This document shows, piece after piece, positions 14,414 through 16,587 of a DNA stretch of 16,587 bases (its first letter is position 1; the number at the start of each line of letters is the position of its first letter). The stretch lies in the NCBI GenBank assembly GCA_022560215.1, contig JADFTO010000028.1, positions 1-16,587 of the forward strand, in the 5' to 3' direction. Origin of the DNA: Pseudomonadota bacterium (lineage in GTDB: Bacteria > Pseudomonadota > Alphaproteobacteria > Rhodospirillales > 2-02-FULL-58-16). The notes below the pieces were generated by a model, which worked only from the letters and a program-made list of their open reading frames with translations, was not told the origin of the DNA and ran no database searches. A program made the position numbers and the translations under genes.

Positions 14414-15262
14414 ATGAGCGATTCCTTCACCGTCGCCTGCGTCCAGAACTGCGCCGGCGCGGACATGGATGCGAACCTGGCCCGGGGCGAGACCCTGGTC
14501 CGCCAAGCCGGCGACGCGGGCGCGGACCTGATCTGCCTGCCCGAGTATTTTTCGTGCCTGGACCTTGGGCCCGGCGGGGAATTGGGGGTCGGCTCGCTGA
14601 AGGAGGACGACCATCCCGCCCTCCCTCTTTTCCGCCGCCTCGCGGGCGAGTTGGGAGCGTGGATCGTGCTCGGCTCGCTGGCCATCGACGACGGCGCCGG
14701 CAGGAGCTTCAACAGGTCCTTCGTCATCGACTCCCGGGGCGGCATCGTCGCCCGCTACGACAAGATGCACCTGTTCGACGTGGACCTGAAAAGCGGGGAA
14801 AGCTACCGGGAATCGGACACCATCCGCCACGGCTCAGAGGTGGTCCTGGCGCCGACTCCCTGGGGGCTGCTGGGGCTGACCCTTTGCTACGACCTTCGAT
14901 TCCCCTACCTCTACCGCGCCCTGGCCAAGGCCGGCGCCGGTTTCCTCACCGTGCCCTCCGCCTTCACCCGGACCACCGGCGAGGCCCACTGGCACGTGCT
15001 GCTGCGGGCGCGGGCCATCGAGACCGGATGCTTCGTCTTCGCCCCCGGCCAGGCGGGCATCCACGGGGCGGGCAGGACCTACGGCCATTCCCTGATCGTC
15101 GACCCCTGGGGCCGGATCCTCGCCGACGGCGGCGAGGACGTGGGCCTGATCAGCGCCGAAATCGACCCGGCCGGGGTCGAAAGTGCCCGCCGCCGAATCC
15201 CTTCGCTGACCCACGACAGGGCTTTCTCCGGTCCCGAACCGGCGGCGCTCACCGAAGCGTGA
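14414..15262 (+). CDS. Carbon-nitrogen hydrolase, Nit1-like (possible deaminated glutathione amidase)
   Basis: This 282-residue member of the nitrilase superfamily has the full Glu-Lys-Cys catalytic set: E44 in LPEYFS, K117 in RYDKMHLFDVD and C158 in LCYDLRFPYLYR. The CYDLRFP motif with the HLFDVD stretch is typical of the Nit1/NitFhit branch, whose characterised members hydrolyse the amide of deaminated glutathione, a metabolite-repair reaction. Other omega-amidases and N-carbamoyl hydrolases share these motifs, so the substrate stays open. There is no signal peptide, so it is cytosolic. It is transcribed away from the PuuB-like gene. The stop is followed 48 nt later by the Sel1-repeat gene. 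Confidence 0.91.
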   Translation: MSDSFTVACVQNCAGADMDANLARGETLVRQAGDAGADLICLPEYFSCLDLGPGGELGVGSLKEDDHPALPLFRRLAGELGAWIVLGSLAIDDGAGRSFNRSFVIDSRGGIVARYDKMHLFDVDLKSGESYRESDTIRHGSEVVLAPTPWGLLGLTLCYDLRFPYLYRALAKAGAGFLTVPSAFTRTTGEAHWHVLLRARAIETGCFVFAPGQAGIHGAGRTYGHSLIVDPWGRILADGGEDVGLISAEIDPAGVESARRRIPSLTHDRAFSGPEPAALTEA

Positions 15263-15310
15263 AAGGGTTTGTGTCGACAAGCGCTCGTTCCTGACTCCAC
15301 AATCCCCATC

Positions 15311-15799
15311 ATGAAGTACCTTGGTGGCATGCTCGCGGCGGCGGCGATGGCCCTGTCCTCCGCCCTGGCCGGGGACCTGGAAGACGGCATGGAGGCCTAC
15401 GACGGCGGCGACTACGCCCTGGCCCTGGCGGCCTGGACCCGGGCCGCGGCGGCGGGCCAGGCAGACGCCATGACCGCCATCGCCGGTCTCTATGCGGGCG
15501 GCACCGGCGTGGCCCGGGACCCGGGCCTGGCCCTCGCCTGGTACCGGCGAGGCGCCCGCCTCGGCGACGCCACAAGCCAGCTCAACCTGGGTGACATGAT
15601 CGCCCGCGGGCAGGGCCAGGACCGGGACCCGGTGGAGGCCAGCATGTGGCTGGGCCTGGCCGCCGGCCAGGGCAACCGGTGGGCGGCGGAGCGAAAGCGG
15701 GGGCTGGCCCGGACCATGACCCCGGCCGAGGTTGCCGAGGCCGAAAGGCGGATCGGGGAATGGCGGCCCCTCGAGGCGCGGGGGGGACCAAGCGAGTGA
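15311..15799 (+). CDS. Secreted Sel1-like repeat protein
   Basis: Starting at ATG 15311, the 162-residue product opens with a clear Sec signal (K2, hydrophobic Ala/Met/Leu run, cleavage after Ala-Leu-Ala at 18-20). The mature part has a half repeat (about 23-50) and two Sel1-like/TPR-type repeats (about 51-86 and 87-122) with the AxxxLGxxYxxGxGVxxDxxxAxxWYRxAA pattern, then a charged helix. Such repeats bind other proteins, so the role is probably a periplasmic scaffold; nothing more specific can be said. The start has no good ribosome-binding site, and a TTG at 15269 in frame is an alternative, but it would push the signal peptide inward. It converges on the next gene with only 24 nt between the stops. 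Confidence 0.8.
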   Translation: MKYLGGMLAAAAMALSSALAGDLEDGMEAYDGGDYALALAAWTRAAAAGQADAMTAIAGLYAGGTGVARDPGLALAWYRRGARLGDATSQLNLGDMIARGQGQDRDPVEASMWLGLAAGQGNRWAAERKRGLARTMTPAEVAEAERRIGEWRPLEARGGPSE

Positions 15800-15823
15800 G
15801 AGTTCCACTCAAGGAGGGAGGGA

Positions 15824-16579
15824 TCACCTAACACCCTTGCCGCGCTGGTCCCTCAGGTAATCCTCGAACGCTTCCAGCAGCTTGGGCACGTCGGGATTCA
15901 GGGAGTTCCAGAACCGCATCCGCTCGGGCGTGTTTTTTTGCATGTGCCGCTTGAAATCCGAGCAATATCCGTCGGTGAAGCCGAAGCCTTCCAGTTCCTG
16001 CCGGAACTTGATCATCTCCCTGGAGGATTTGTCGAAGCGGAAGTCCTGATACGCCTTTTCCTCATACAGCCAGGCCTCGCATTCCAAGTCCACGTTGCGC
16101 AAGCTTTTGAAACGGTCGTTCAGGTGCTGGGTCCCGTGGCCGGCCAGTTCGTGGACGAGGACCGCGGCCAGCTCGCGCACGGACCACTTGATGCCGTGAC
16201 GGCCGACGACGGCGAGGAAACTCTTGTTCCCGTACCCGCCTATTCCCCGGTACTGGGGCAGGAACTTGGCGACCTGGACGGAAGCCATGCTGGTATTCGG
16301 ATCCGGATGGTTGGGATCGTAAATGATCTCCACCCTGCCGCTCCGCTTCAGCGCCTCGATCTTGCCGGCGCTGAACGGAGACTCCCGGTAGATGACATCG
16401 AGCGCCCGGGCCAACCGTTCCAGCGCGTAAATAGGATCGACAAGGTAGACGTCGTATTCGACGCCGGGCTTCGGAGGCAGGGCGAGAAGCGTGATGCCGT
16501 CGTAATCTTTCCCGGCGGCCACCGAGGCGACGGCCGGATTCAAGGCCAGGCACGCCAACGCAATGACCATGCCGGCCAT
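15824..16579 (-). CDS. Probable secreted putative metallopeptidase with HEXXGH motif
   Basis: Family not recognised. The 251-residue reading begins with a hydrophobic segment (residues 2-22, Ala/Leu rich) like a Sec signal but without a basic n-region. The frame stays open for the 8 remaining bases, so the true start may lie just beyond the window. LVHELAGHGTQH (141-152) contains HELAGH: this is HEXXGH, not the standard HEXXH, but HEXXGH is the zinc motif of dipeptidyl peptidase III (family M49). Downstream, ECEAWLYEEKAY (166-177) supplies glutamates 18-20 residues later, a spacing suited to a third zinc ligand. A hydrophobic stretch before the motif would form the active-site helix. The C-terminal third is charged and helical. 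Enzyme activity is inference only. Confidence 0.7.
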   Translation of the reverse strand: MAGMVIALACLALNPAVASVAAGKDYDGITLLALPPKPGVEYDVYLVDPIYALERLARALDVIYRESPFSAGKIEALKRSGRVEIIYDPNHPDPNTSMASVQVAKFLPQYRGIGGYGNKSFLAVVGRHGIKWSVRELAAVLVHELAGHGTQHLNDRFKSLRNVDLECEAWLYEEKAYQDFRFDKSSREMIKFRQELEGFGFTDGYCSDFKRHMQKNTPERMRFWNSLNPDVPKLLEAFEDYLRDQRGKGVR

Positions 16580-16587
16580 CCGCAGTC

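Noticed and set aside
16140..16151. Standard HEXXH zinc protease motif in the last gene
   Set aside because: The sequence is HELAGH, with three residues between Glu and the second His-side position counted as HEXXGH. It does not fit HEXXH, so no ordinary zincin family was assigned.

Overview
This window is a high-GC chromosomal segment that looks like an alphaproteobacterium of the Rhodospirillales kind. That placement rests on strongly GC-biased third codon positions, the FDH3-type formate dehydrogenase locus, and the DUF3305/DUF3306 gene pair; it is an inference, because no rRNA or tRNA is present to confirm it. There are no insertion sequences, phage genes or CRISPR arrays.

The first half (1-8666, + strand) is a formate respiration locus. 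It opens with the 3' part of fdhD (sulfur transfer to the molybdenum cofactor). This is followed almost without gaps by mobA (guanylylation of the cofactor) and two tightly coupled genes of unknown role, DUF3305 and DUF3306. A 615-nt non-coding interval follows. It holds nested tandem repeats, four consecutive stem-loops and a good sigma70-type promoter. The structural operon comes next: a TorD-family chaperone, a 63-residue twin-arginine peptide, fdhA (956 aa, cysteine at the molybdenum site, Tat signal), fdhB (four [4Fe-4S] clusters) and fdhC (cytochrome b556 membrane subunit). FdhD and MobA finish the cofactor, the chaperone holds apo-FdhA until it is loaded, the folded FdhAB goes out by Tat, and FdhC passes electrons from periplasmic formate to the quinone pool. 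Between fdhB and fdhC lie a very long hairpin, a possible 37-codon ORF and a second hairpin. fdhC ends inside a duplicated palindrome.

The second half is metabolic and unrelated to formate. maeB (8753-11032, - strand) encodes a malic enzyme fused to a phosphotransacetylase-like domain and converges on fdhC. Divergent from maeB is a translationally coupled pair: a ten-helix DMT/EamA transporter and a glycerophosphodiester phosphodiesterase. Converging on that pair is a PuuB-like FAD oxidoreductase (- strand), which shares a 76-nt divergent promoter region with a Nit1-like carbon-nitrogen hydrolase (+). The window closes with a small secreted Sel1-repeat protein (+) converging on a probably secreted protein (-) with an HEXXGH zinc-site-like motif. 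The start of this last gene may lie beyond the window edge.

The least explained parts are the structured interval at 2376-2990, the DUF3305/DUF3306 pair, the hairpin-rich fdhB-fdhC gap and the HEXXGH protein.
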